Shown: in pieces, positions 1-6,310 of the stretch
Position numbering within the stretch: the first letter of the stretch is position 1
Layout: the number at the start of each line of letters is the position of its first letter
DNA from: DTU080 sp050945315
GTDB lineage: Bacteria > Bacillota > Limnochordia > DTU080
Length of the DNA: 11,428 nt
Direction of reading: 5' to 3'
Assembly (NCBI GenBank): GCA_050945315.1
Contig: JBMNSS010000084.1
Span: forward strand, 1 to 11,428
The notes under the pieces: model-generated
The model's database searches: none
What the model was told of the DNA's origin: nothing
Seen by the model: the letters and a program-made list of their open reading frames with translations, nothing else
Position numbers and translations under genes: made by a program

Positions 1-124
1 CCCCCTTCGGCTTCCTTCAGACCCCGCCGTTACCGGCGACGCCCTTGCCTACGGGTTGTTTTCCCACTGGCAGGTAACGAAGGTTTCTTTCAACCTTCCG
101 GCTCGGCAAGCATGCCGGGCACAC
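1..124 (-). mobile_element. Group IIC intron, 5' end of domain I (partial, runs off left edge)
   Basis: Read on the minus strand from 124 towards 1, the sequence opens with GTGTGCCCGGCATG (124-111), which fits the GUGYG 5' consensus of group II introns. Further in are GGCAAGGGCGTC (50-39) and GTCTGAAGGAAGC (22-10). The same blocks, in the same order, open the group IIC intron of Oceanobacillus iheyensis as I remember it (GUGUGCCCGGCAUG, GCAAGGGUGUC, UCUGAAGGAAGC). The segment is non-coding. The 5' splice site would be 125|124. Domains II-VI and any reverse transcriptase/maturase gene would lie outside the window, beyond position 1. Class C introns typically insert just after intrinsic-terminator hairpins, and a strong hairpin ends at 127. 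What is seen is the motif match and its position; splicing activity and an intact maturase cannot be judged. Confidence 0.85.
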
Positions 125-126
125 GC

Positions 127-167
127 GAGAAGGGGTTGCCCCAAGCTCCTTGGGACAACCCCTTCTC
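127..167 (-). terminator. Strong stem-loop after SBP1; apparent insertion target of the group IIC intron
   Basis: Positions 127-138 pair perfectly with 156-167 (12 bp). After one mismatch (139/155), 140-145 pairs with 149-154 (6 bp) around a 3-nt loop. The hairpin lies 44 nt past the SBP1 stop and looks like an intrinsic terminator, but no U-tract follows it on either strand. On the minus strand the intron starts 2 nt after the stem, so the original U-tract was probably displaced by the insertion and should lie at the 3' exon outside the window. Confidence 0.75.
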
Positions 168-211
168 ATGCCAGTCTTTCGTCACCGAGATGCGATGGGC
201 AGTACGCGCTT

Positions 212-1501
212 CTAGCGGGCAGACTCGTTTTCGGCAAACAAGGCCGCGATGATCCGATCCGCCTCTTCAAGCGCGACGCGGGTCGAGGCTTCGCCGCGCC
301 ACACCTTCATCAGCTGATTGTTCAGCGTGGTGGTGATGCGGGCATCCGTCACGAGCCCCTCTTTCAGGAAGACGTTATCGGGATGCACGGACTGTTCAAA
401 GAAGGCCATCCAGTTAGCCGGCAGATCCGGAACACATGTGTTCCAGGTACGGGCCACTCTGGCCAGAACCGGCAGACGACCGGTGTGAGTGGCCATGCTG
501 CGCTGGGCTTTTTCCGTCGTGCCCAAGAACTTGACCCACTTCCACGCCGCCTCGGGGTTCTGCGTCTGAGCGCTGATCTGGAATCCGTTCAAAGAGACGT
601 TGGTGGCATTATTGGCAGGTCCGTACGGCTGAAGGGCCACATCCCACTCAAACGGCACACCCTTCATGCGAGTGCCGATGATTCCGGGACCGTCCACAAC
701 GTCAATGGCGGCCTTGTTGTGGTAGAAGTACGTACCGCCGCCGACTGTGGCCGGCTGAGTCACCCGGTCTTGCCAGATCAGCCTCTCAATGTACTCTATG
801 GCCGTGACCACAGGTTCGCTCAAAAAGAGGCTCTTGGTCGGGAATATGTCTCGATCGAAGAAGTTGCTGCCCGCCTGGACGGTTTGAATGTATGGCCGGG
901 ATCTCATACGGTCCAATCCCCAGATCTCAGCCACGCCGTCTCCGTCGGAGTCAACCGTGAGCTTGCGCCCGTATTCGCGCATCCGCTCCCAGGTCCACTC
1001 GCCCGCCTTAAGCTGCGCCGGCGGTGTCAAACCGGCCTGCTGCAACATGTCGAGGTTGTACCAAGTAACAATGGAATAGACTTCCACGGGCAGCATAAAA
1101 AGAAGCCCGCCCGGGGTGGTCAAAGCGCTCAACATCGCCGGAGGAAACAGACTCCTCGATTGAGGATCCAGGAACTTGTTCAAATCCATGAACATGTCCT
1201 GAGCGATGAGCGGAGCGGTGACCTGGGTCACCAGATCCAAGACGTCCGGCGCGATGCCTCCCGCGGCCATCACGAGAAACTTCTCGTCAGGCTTGGCTTC
1301 CGTGAGGATCTCTATCTCGATTCCGGGGTTTTCCTGTTCGAAGGGGACTTTCATTTCACGCAGGAAATCCTGCCAGGATTCACTGTGCGAAGCCGAACTC
1401 AGATGCGTGATCTTCACCGAAGCAGCGCCAAGACAGGGAAGCGAGACCAGCAGAGCAACTGCAAGAACACAGGACAAGACAACAGTCCGTCGACTCAACA
1501 C
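212..1501 (-). CDS. Extracellular solute-binding protein, family 1 (SBP1)
   Basis: Probable periplasmic ligand-binding component of an ABC importer, most likely for a sugar or other organic solute; the ligand is unknown. The start chosen is GTG at 1501, because AAGAGG lies 8 nt upstream; the in-frame GTG at 1510 overlaps that Shine-Dalgarno. The product is 429 residues, normal for the family. A basic N-terminus (LSRR) and hydrophobic core lead to a likely signal-peptidase I site near GAAS (about residue 28). The LPC before it does not fit a lipobox. Family-like segments are GGIAPDVLDL, the YNLDMLQQAGL helix region, WTWERMREYGRKLT, and NPEAAWKWVKFLG near the C-terminus. DSDGDGVAE (about 184-192) looks like an EF-hand-type calcium loop. 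The gene stands alone, divergent from the SBP2 operon, with a hairpin downstream. No permease or ATPase gene is adjacent. Confidence 0.9.
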   Translation of the reverse strand: MLSRRTVVLSCVLAVALLVSLPCLGAASVKITHLSSASHSESWQDFLREMKVPFEQENPGIEIEILTEAKPDEKFLVMAAGGIAPDVLDLVTQVTAPLIAQDMFMDLNKFLDPQSRSLFPPAMLSALTTPGGLLFMLPVEVYSIVTWYNLDMLQQAGLTPPAQLKAGEWTWERMREYGRKLTVDSDGDGVAEIWGLDRMRSRPYIQTVQAGSNFFDRDIFPTKSLFLSEPVVTAIEYIERLIWQDRVTQPATVGGGTYFYHNKAAIDVVDGPGIIGTRMKGVPFEWDVALQPYGPANNATNVSLNGFQISAQTQNPEAAWKWVKFLGTTEKAQRSMATHTGRLPVLARVARTWNTCVPDLPANWMAFFEQSVHPDNVFLKEGLVTDARITTTLNNQLMKVWRGEASTRVALEEADRIIAALFAENESAR

Positions 1502-1634
1502 GTCGTGCACCTCTTTTCCGAAGTTGCCGGGCGACCCGGGCGGATCCTAGCATCAAAGGCCGCCACAAACGCAACTCAGTTGCCTAATGTAACGAGCCTG
1601 TGAGAAAGGAGCGCCAAGATCCCCTCAGCATCGC

Positions 1635-1680
1635 ATGCTTACTTTAATTAAGAAATATAATTCACCGGGATGCTTACTTT
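1635..1680. repeat. Direct repeat ATGCTTACTTT, two copies 35 bp apart
   Basis: The 11-mer occurs exactly at 1635-1645 and 1670-1680. The 35-bp start-to-start spacing is a little over three helical turns, so both copies would face a similar side of the DNA. They bracket the candidate -10 of SBP1, which would suit an operator pair; binding is inference. Confidence 0.5.
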
Positions 1681-1683
1681 CAC
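1654..1683 (-). promoter_or_regulatory. Candidate promoter for SBP1
   Basis: On the minus strand GTGAAA (1683-1678, 4 of 6 to TTGACA) is followed after 18 bp by TATATT (1659-1654, one mismatch to TATAAT). This would give a leader of roughly 145 nt before the GTG at 1501. One copy of the ATGCTTACTTT repeat overlaps the -35 element and the other falls near the expected transcription start. The assignment rests on weak matches in AT-rich DNA. Confidence 0.25.
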
Positions 1684-1733
1684 CTGCCTCGGATTACAAA
1701 ATCCTGCCACAGTCTTTAACACGCTGATCGATG

Positions 1734-1834
1734 AATCACACCCCGGAAGTCATACAAATTCATAACATCATTCGCATTAAATTACGACTACTTATGTGAT
1801 TTTCGGCTCACCGCTAATCCTCCGGGGTGTAATC
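1734..1834. repeat. Inverted repeat pair, consensus RATYACACCCCGGA
   Basis: Positions 1734-1747 (AATCACACCCCGGA) and the reverse complement of 1821-1834 (GATTACACCCCGGA) match at 12 of 14 bases, with the ten 3' bases identical. A 73-bp AT-rich spacer separates them. The GC-rich core stands out from its surroundings. The arms could be paired operators for a regulator of the divergent genes, or a long-range stem in RNA; the former fits the location better. Confidence 0.5.
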
Positions 1835-1963
1835 GTAAACAGGAATGATATTAACCTGACACCACATGACAATTCATGATTTCCACATCGCAATAAAGGA
1901 AGACGATGAAGGAGCATGAACGTCTCATGTGAAAGAAACACAACGCGTCAAGGAGGAAAAACC

Positions 1964-3178
1964 GTGAAACGCACAGCCGCCCTGATCATCTTTCTTGGAT
2001 TGATACTGACCGCTTCTTTTGGGATCGCCTACAGTGAAGAAGTGGCGCTTTGGACCCAGTCGGCCACTCAGCCGTGGCTGACCGAGATCCTGCAGGAGTT
2101 CACGGAGGAGACCGGTATCAGAGTCGAAAGCAAGCGAATCGGATGGGGTGTCGAAGAGCTGTATGTGGCCTATGCCGCCGCGGTGATGCCTGATCTTTTC
2201 ACCCATGGCACCGCCGCCTTGGGCGCTCTTGCCGACCAAGGGCTGATGGCTCCGTTGGATGACATCGTCCGAGAGTGGGATTTCACCAAAGATATCATAC
2301 CCGTCGTATATGACATCGCCCGCTTTAAGGGCCAACTGGTCGGTATGGCCTGGTACGGCCTTACCATTGAATCCTTGGTCTATCATACGGAGGTTTTCGA
2401 AGAGGTTGGCCTCAGTGGAGATCAACCGCCAAAGCGTTGGGACGATCTGGTCACCTATGGGCGCAAACTGACTCTGCGAAACCCCGACGGTACTCTGCTC
2501 CGTAGCGGCTTGCATGTCGCGGATACCGGACAGTCGCCCAGTGGTTGGTTCAGGACATTCACCCTTCAGTGCGGGCTCGATCCCTTTGGCGATGAGCTGA
2601 CCTCGATATCCCTCCTTGACGACCGTATCGTCAGTGCCGTCACCTTCTACGTAGACCTGATCAACACCCATCGGATCAACGATCGCGGCTTTGCCGGTTC
2701 CTTCTTGAACCGCTCAAGCGCCATGTGCAAAGAATCCATTGCACCGTTCCGGCGGTATCCCGATGAAGCCCCGTATCTGAAGGTGGCCCTTCTGCCTTAC
2801 AAGGACGTACCCGTCGTGCACATCGTCGGTGATTTCATGTCCCTGGCCTCTTCTTCAAAAAACCGCGACAGCGCTCTGCAACTGTTTAGATACATCATGC
2901 ATCCCGACCGGCAGTACCGCATCAACCACGCCCAAGGCTTCCTGCCGATATACACCCGCGGTGCCCGGTGGGACTGGGTGCGGGAGATCCCCGCCTCGCA
3001 TGAGTTCATTTCGCTGGCCATGGAATTCGGTCATGCCTCTACCCCTCATCCCCAGTTCTTTGAGCTGAGAGATATGCAGAACCGAATCATGCGCACCGCA
3101 TTGGACGGCAATAACGCTCCCCGCGTTGTGCTGCAAGAAGAAAACGACTCTTTCTTGGCTTTGATGCGCAATCGCTAG
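1964..3178 (+). CDS. Extracellular solute-binding protein, family 1 (SBP2)
   Basis: Probable periplasmic solute receptor of an ABC importer; ligand unknown. The chosen start is GTG at 1964, with AAGGAGG (1950-1956) 7 nt upstream and an immediate signal sequence (MKRTAALIIF, hydrophobic to about residue 20). The in-frame ATG at 1916 has a poorly placed ribosome site and would add 16 polar residues before the signal peptide. The product is 404 residues. Cleavage is likely after AYS (residues 22-24), with no lipobox cysteine. Family segments are MPDLFTHGTAALGALADQGL (75-94), the YGLTIESLVYHTEVFEEVGL region (121-140), and PKRWDDLVTYGRKLT (146-160). At the place where SBP1 and SBP3 carry a calcium-type loop it has only NPDG. 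It is the first gene of the plus-strand operon, 39 nt before the small FAD-like gene, so its ligand may relate to those redox enzymes. Confidence 0.9.
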   Translation: MKRTAALIIFLGLILTASFGIAYSEEVALWTQSATQPWLTEILQEFTEETGIRVESKRIGWGVEELYVAYAAAVMPDLFTHGTAALGALADQGLMAPLDDIVREWDFTKDIIPVVYDIARFKGQLVGMAWYGLTIESLVYHTEVFEEVGLSGDQPPKRWDDLVTYGRKLTLRNPDGTLLRSGLHVADTGQSPSGWFRTFTLQCGLDPFGDELTSISLLDDRIVSAVTFYVDLINTHRINDRGFAGSFLNRSSAMCKESIAPFRRYPDEAPYLKVALLPYKDVPVVHIVGDFMSLASSSKNRDSALQLFRYIMHPDRQYRINHAQGFLPIYTRGARWDWVREIPASHEFISLAMEFGHASTPHPQFFELRDMQNRIMRTALDGNNAPRVVLQEENDSFLALMRNR

Positions 3179-3217
3179 CGCACCGACAATTGCGATTTCT
3201 TGAAAGGAGTGGTCCGG

Positions 3218-4267
3218 ATGAGTGCGAGTCTTGACCGCCAAAGACAGGTCCCATCTTCCCGGCAATACGACGTGGCCATCAGCGGAGGGGGGTTAACCGG
3301 ACTGGCAGCGGGGATCTCTCTCGCCGAGAGCGGACACAAGGTCGTCATCGTCGAGCGTCGAGGCACCTTGGGTTGGGAGATCGGTCGCGCCCGGCGGGTA
3401 CATCTGCGGCTCGATGATGCGAAAGACTACTCACCTTTGGCCGCCAGACTGACGGAGGAGTTGACCCGGCATTCCCCCTTTTTGGCCGGAACGCTACGGG
3501 CGCCCGTAGCTGAGCTGATCTTCGACAGGTGGGTGGAGCAACAAGGTGTGGATGTGCTCTTCCATGGCTGGCCCGTACGGGTGGACACCCGGGCGGGTCG
3601 GGTGAGCGGTATCACCGTGGGGGCCAAAGAAGGCTACCTGCAGTTGGCCGCCTCCTGGGTGGTGGAGACCGATGACGCCGGTCGCTTGGTAGCCCACGAT
3701 TTGCGCCAGGTCTGTCCACCGGCAGGCGTGATCCGAAGCGTGATCGTCAACGGCTCTCAAGTCGGCAAAGAGATGCGTGTGGATCTGGGCCCGGAGTTGG
3801 GCGAGGTGTCAGTCCGACCGCTGGAGAAAGATGTGGCGCAGATCGACATTGGACTGACCTCGAACGCCTACCCCGAAAGGGAGAGCCAATTCTCCGAGAA
3901 GCTAAAGGCTCTTTTGACCGGTTTGAGAAGCCAAGTCGTTGGACTCCGGGATTGCCGGCTCTTGTACATCGCTGACGATGAGTGGCACATGCCTCCTTTT
4001 TCCGTTAGGGAGACGGCTCTCATGGACGATTCCACGCCGATAGGTTACTGGTTGACTTCCGACGAGGGAAAACCAGTGGCCGTTGATCTTCGGGCCGGGG
4101 AGCTTCAGGCCGCAGCTCAGCCCGGTTTGATCCTGGCCGGGCCGTGGCTGCCGGGCTATCGGCGTGCCTCAACCGATGAGACGACACACATTCTCAATCG
4201 CATGCTGCTGGGTGAAGCTGTAGCTCGCTATGTAACCATCGTTTCTGATCAGACTGCAGCAGGATAA
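3218..4267 (+). CDS. Small FAD-dependent-oxidoreductase-like protein, partly degenerate
   Basis: A 349-residue flavoprotein-like protein, probably cytoplasmic; substrate unknown. ATG at 3218 is chosen, with AAAGGAG 8 nt upstream; the in-frame TTG at 3200 lies before that site. The N-terminal dinucleotide fold is clear: GGGLTG (23-28) fits GxGxxG, and the second strand KVVIVERR ends in E46, the usual ribose-binding acid. Where the intact neighbour has DATGDGD, this protein has ETDDAG (150-155). Where the family usually has AGR near the C-terminus, it has LILAGPWLPG (304-313), followed by a terminal helix. It is much shorter than its 631-residue neighbour and lacks the helical C-terminal domain. 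It lies 25 nt before that gene, so the two may act together. It may bind FAD weakly, act as a non-catalytic partner, or use the fold differently. The fold assignment is firm; the function is not. Confidence 0.8.
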   Translation: MSASLDRQRQVPSSRQYDVAISGGGLTGLAAGISLAESGHKVVIVERRGTLGWEIGRARRVHLRLDDAKDYSPLAARLTEELTRHSPFLAGTLRAPVAELIFDRWVEQQGVDVLFHGWPVRVDTRAGRVSGITVGAKEGYLQLAASWVVETDDAGRLVAHDLRQVCPPAGVIRSVIVNGSQVGKEMRVDLGPELGEVSVRPLEKDVAQIDIGLTSNAYPERESQFSEKLKALLTGLRSQVVGLRDCRLLYIADDEWHMPPFSVRETALMDDSTPIGYWLTSDEGKPVAVDLRAGELQAAAQPGLILAGPWLPGYRRASTDETTHILNRMLLGEAVARYVTIVSDQTAAG

Positions 4268-4292
4268 TTGACCACAAAAGGAGGTGCCGCGC

Positions 4293-6188
4293 ATGGGATT
4301 TGAGACGGACGTACTGGTTGTCGGAGCCGGAACCGGCGGCGTGACCGCGGCGTTAGCTGCAGCCGCACAGGGAGCACGAGTCCTGCTCGTGGAACGCGAC
4401 GGAGCGGTAGGCGGTGCCGGTACCCGTTCTGCGGTCCATTCATACTACAGGGGCAGCCGCGGTGGCATACAAGAAGAGATTGACCGCCGAACGCAACAGG
4501 TACAACAAATGCTGGGCGGCGAGGTCGTCGGGTTCCATCCCGAGGCCAAACGGATGGCCATGACCGAGATGCTGACCGAGGCTGGGGTGGAGATCCTCTA
4601 TCATGCCCTGGCAGTCGATGCTATCCTCGAAGGCCGACAGTTGTCAGGCATCATCTTCGAAACACCGGAGGCGACGGTGGAAGTCAGGGCCAAGGTCACG
4701 GTGGATGCCACGGGAGACGGCGATGTCTGCATTCTGGCCGGAGTACCCTACACCAAAGGACGCGACTGGGACGGGATTATGCACGCCTACTCCCTGGTAC
4801 CCAGATATGTTCATCCGCAGACCGGAAAGCTGGCCTTCGGCAACTTCGATGCGGGGTGGGTGGATGCCACCAGCAGCTGGGATATATCCCGCTCGTATAT
4901 CCACTCCCGTGCTCTGCTATGGCCGGATCATCCCCGCTGGCGGGACCGACAGCCGCCGTGGGGAGATGCGCTTTTGGCCAGCGCCCCGCTGATTGGTCTT
5001 CGCGAGGGGCCCTACATCCACGGTGACTATACGCTGACCCTTGAGGACATGGTCTTTGACAGACGCTTTCGCGATGTCGTGATGCGTTGCCACTCCCATT
5101 ACGATACCCACGCTCTCGACATGGCCAACGAAAGCGTAACCGGACAGATCTGGAGTGAGGTTTTGGGCCAGTGGCTCCTCAACGTCGGCTGCGACGTACC
5201 CTACCGCTCCTTTTTGCCTAAGGGCGTGGACGGCCTTTTGATCGGCTGCCGGGCTCTGTCGCAGGATCACGATGCCGGCCAAGCTCTGCGGATGCAGCGG
5301 GATATCTTAAAGATCGGAGAAGTGGCCGGGACTGCGGCCGGTCTGGCCTGCCAACAGCAGTGTCAGCCTCGTGGATTGGATGTAGTGAAGCTGCAACAGG
5401 CGCTGATCACCCGCGGTGTTCTGGCGGCAGAAGACTTGAGCCGGAAATCACGGCCTTGGGTTCTGCCCCCCGGTGTGGAAAAAGACGGTGACCTCTGGGA
5501 GGTCTGTTCGAAACGGACACCGGAGGAGCTCGCCCAACTGGTGGCCGCCTTGGGCACAAAAGAGGAAGGAAGAGCGCTTTGGTGGCTGTGGCAGGCCGGT
5601 GAAGACGGTATCCCGGCGCTACTCGACGTCTTGAGGAGCGAGGCCTCCGAAGCCCAAAAACGAGGCGCGGCGATCGGGCTGGCCCTGCTCGGCGAGGATG
5701 CCGGAGTCCCCTGGCTGCTCAAAGCGGTAGAACGCCGTGATGACGACCGACTGGCTCTCGACGGTGTGGTGGTCCGGGGTGGCACCTCCGAGCGTTGGAT
5801 AGCCGCCTTGATCTGCCTGAAGCTTCTGCGGGACAAGAGTGCCGTAAGGATGTTGGCGGATCCTCTGCCCGGGGAGCAGGTAGTCCCTAACATGTTGCAC
5901 ATCCTCCACTATTTCGCCGCCGTGGCCGATCTTCTGGATGCCGATGAAAAGAGGACGGTAAGCGACAGCGTAAGGAAGCTACTCGCCAGGGATGACATAG
6001 AAAAAGGGTATGCCATACCCCAGACGGTGCGCTGGAGTGTCGATCTGATTGCGGCCTACACGCTGATGCTCTGTGGCGATGAAGAGGCCATCGCCATCGC
6101 TGAAGCGCATCTGAGCAGTCCTTGGTCATTCATAAGGGAAGCCGCCGAGAGGGTAGTGGATCGCTGCCGGGCACTCTTGGCCTCGTGA
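4293..6188 (+). CDS. FAD-dependent oxidoreductase (FAD_oxidored type) with HEAT-like C-terminal domain
   Basis: A 631-residue predicted cytoplasmic flavoenzyme; substrate unknown. The start is ATG 4293, 8 nt after AAAAGGAGG. The in-frame GTG at 4284 overlaps that site. GAGTGG (11-16) and E34 form the FAD-binding Rossmann motif, DATGDGD (138-144) is the second nucleotide-binding motif, and HYDTH (269-273) matches the D-x-H segment of the family. VPYRSFLPKGVDGLLIGCRA (302-321), followed by the VAGTAAG helix (344-350), is the characteristic C-terminal FAD segment. From about 405 to 630 the protein becomes alpha-helical, with repeated patterns such as GIPALLDVL, AGVPWLLKAV and IREAAERVV, resembling HEAT repeats, which usually bind proteins. 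It is the last gene of the plus-strand operon, 25 nt after the small FAD-like gene and just before a terminator. No signal peptide is seen. Confidence 0.9.
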   Translation: MGFETDVLVVGAGTGGVTAALAAAAQGARVLLVERDGAVGGAGTRSAVHSYYRGSRGGIQEEIDRRTQQVQQMLGGEVVGFHPEAKRMAMTEMLTEAGVEILYHALAVDAILEGRQLSGIIFETPEATVEVRAKVTVDATGDGDVCILAGVPYTKGRDWDGIMHAYSLVPRYVHPQTGKLAFGNFDAGWVDATSSWDISRSYIHSRALLWPDHPRWRDRQPPWGDALLASAPLIGLREGPYIHGDYTLTLEDMVFDRRFRDVVMRCHSHYDTHALDMANESVTGQIWSEVLGQWLLNVGCDVPYRSFLPKGVDGLLIGCRALSQDHDAGQALRMQRDILKIGEVAGTAAGLACQQQCQPRGLDVVKLQQALITRGVLAAEDLSRKSRPWVLPPGVEKDGDLWEVCSKRTPEELAQLVAALGTKEEGRALWWLWQAGEDGIPALLDVLRSEASEAQKRGAAIGLALLGEDAGVPWLLKAVERRDDDRLALDGVVVRGGTSERWIAALICLKLLRDKSAVRMLADPLPGEQVVPNMLHILHYFAAVADLLDADEKRTVSDSVRKLLARDDIEKGYAIPQTVRWSVDLIAAYTLMLCGDEEAIAIAEAHLSSPWSFIREAAERVVDRCRALLAS

Positions 6189-6215
6189 TAAGAAGGGACA
6201 TCCCAAGAAAAGGCG

Positions 6216-6246
6216 GGGGCGCGGCACCGGTCAGGTGCAGCGCCCC
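6216..6246. terminator. Bidirectional intrinsic terminator between converging operons
   Basis: GGGGCGC (6216-6222) pairs with GCGCCCC (6240-6246); after a G/A mismatch, GCACC (6224-6228) pairs with GGTGC (6234-6238) around a 5-nt loop. On the plus strand TTCTTCATT follows. On the minus strand, after CGCC, TTTTCTT follows. It lies 27 nt past the FAD oxidoreductase stop and 64 nt past the SBP3 stop, so it can end both operons. Confidence 0.8.
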
Positions 6247-6310
6247 TTCTTCATTCAGACATTGGGCCGCACAGCAATGGCGGTCCGTTACCGCTTCTGT
6301 TCTGATCCTC

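Larger units (their letters stand above)
1502..1963. promoter_or_regulatory. Divergent intergenic region between SBP1 and the SBP2 operon
   Basis: This 460-bp stretch is clearly more AT-rich (especially 1640-1900) than the flanking genes, and no convincing gene is seen in it. It must hold the promoters for SBP1 (minus) and the SBP2 operon (plus). It contains an 11-bp direct repeat (1635-1645 and 1670-1680), a long inverted repeat (1734-1747 and 1821-1834), a small perfect palindrome GGATT-ACAA-AATCC (1691-1704), and GTGA-N8-TCAC (1796-1811). This density of repeats suggests regulator binding. No convincing sigma-70 promoter is recognisable for the plus-strand operon. Confidence 0.6.

Noticed and set aside
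56..1603. Long plus-strand open frame of 515 codons over SBP1
   Set aside because: It is antisense to SBP1, has no recognisable domain, and begins inside the group II intron sequence. SBP1 has a signal peptide, family motifs and a ribosome site.
1656..1661. Perfect TATAAT on the plus strand
   Set aside because: There is no acceptable -35 element 15-19 bp upstream, and it lies about 300 bp from the SBP2 start. In such AT-rich DNA a chance match is likely.
1795..1811. CRP/FNR-like site TGTGA...TCAC
   Set aside because: The half-sites are separated by 8 rather than 6 bases, so it does not fit a CRP-type palindrome. It is kept only as a possible generic inverted repeat.
1925..2671. Minus-strand open frame of 248 codons over SBP2
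   Set aside because: Antisense shadow of SBP2, with no motif and no sensible ribosome site.
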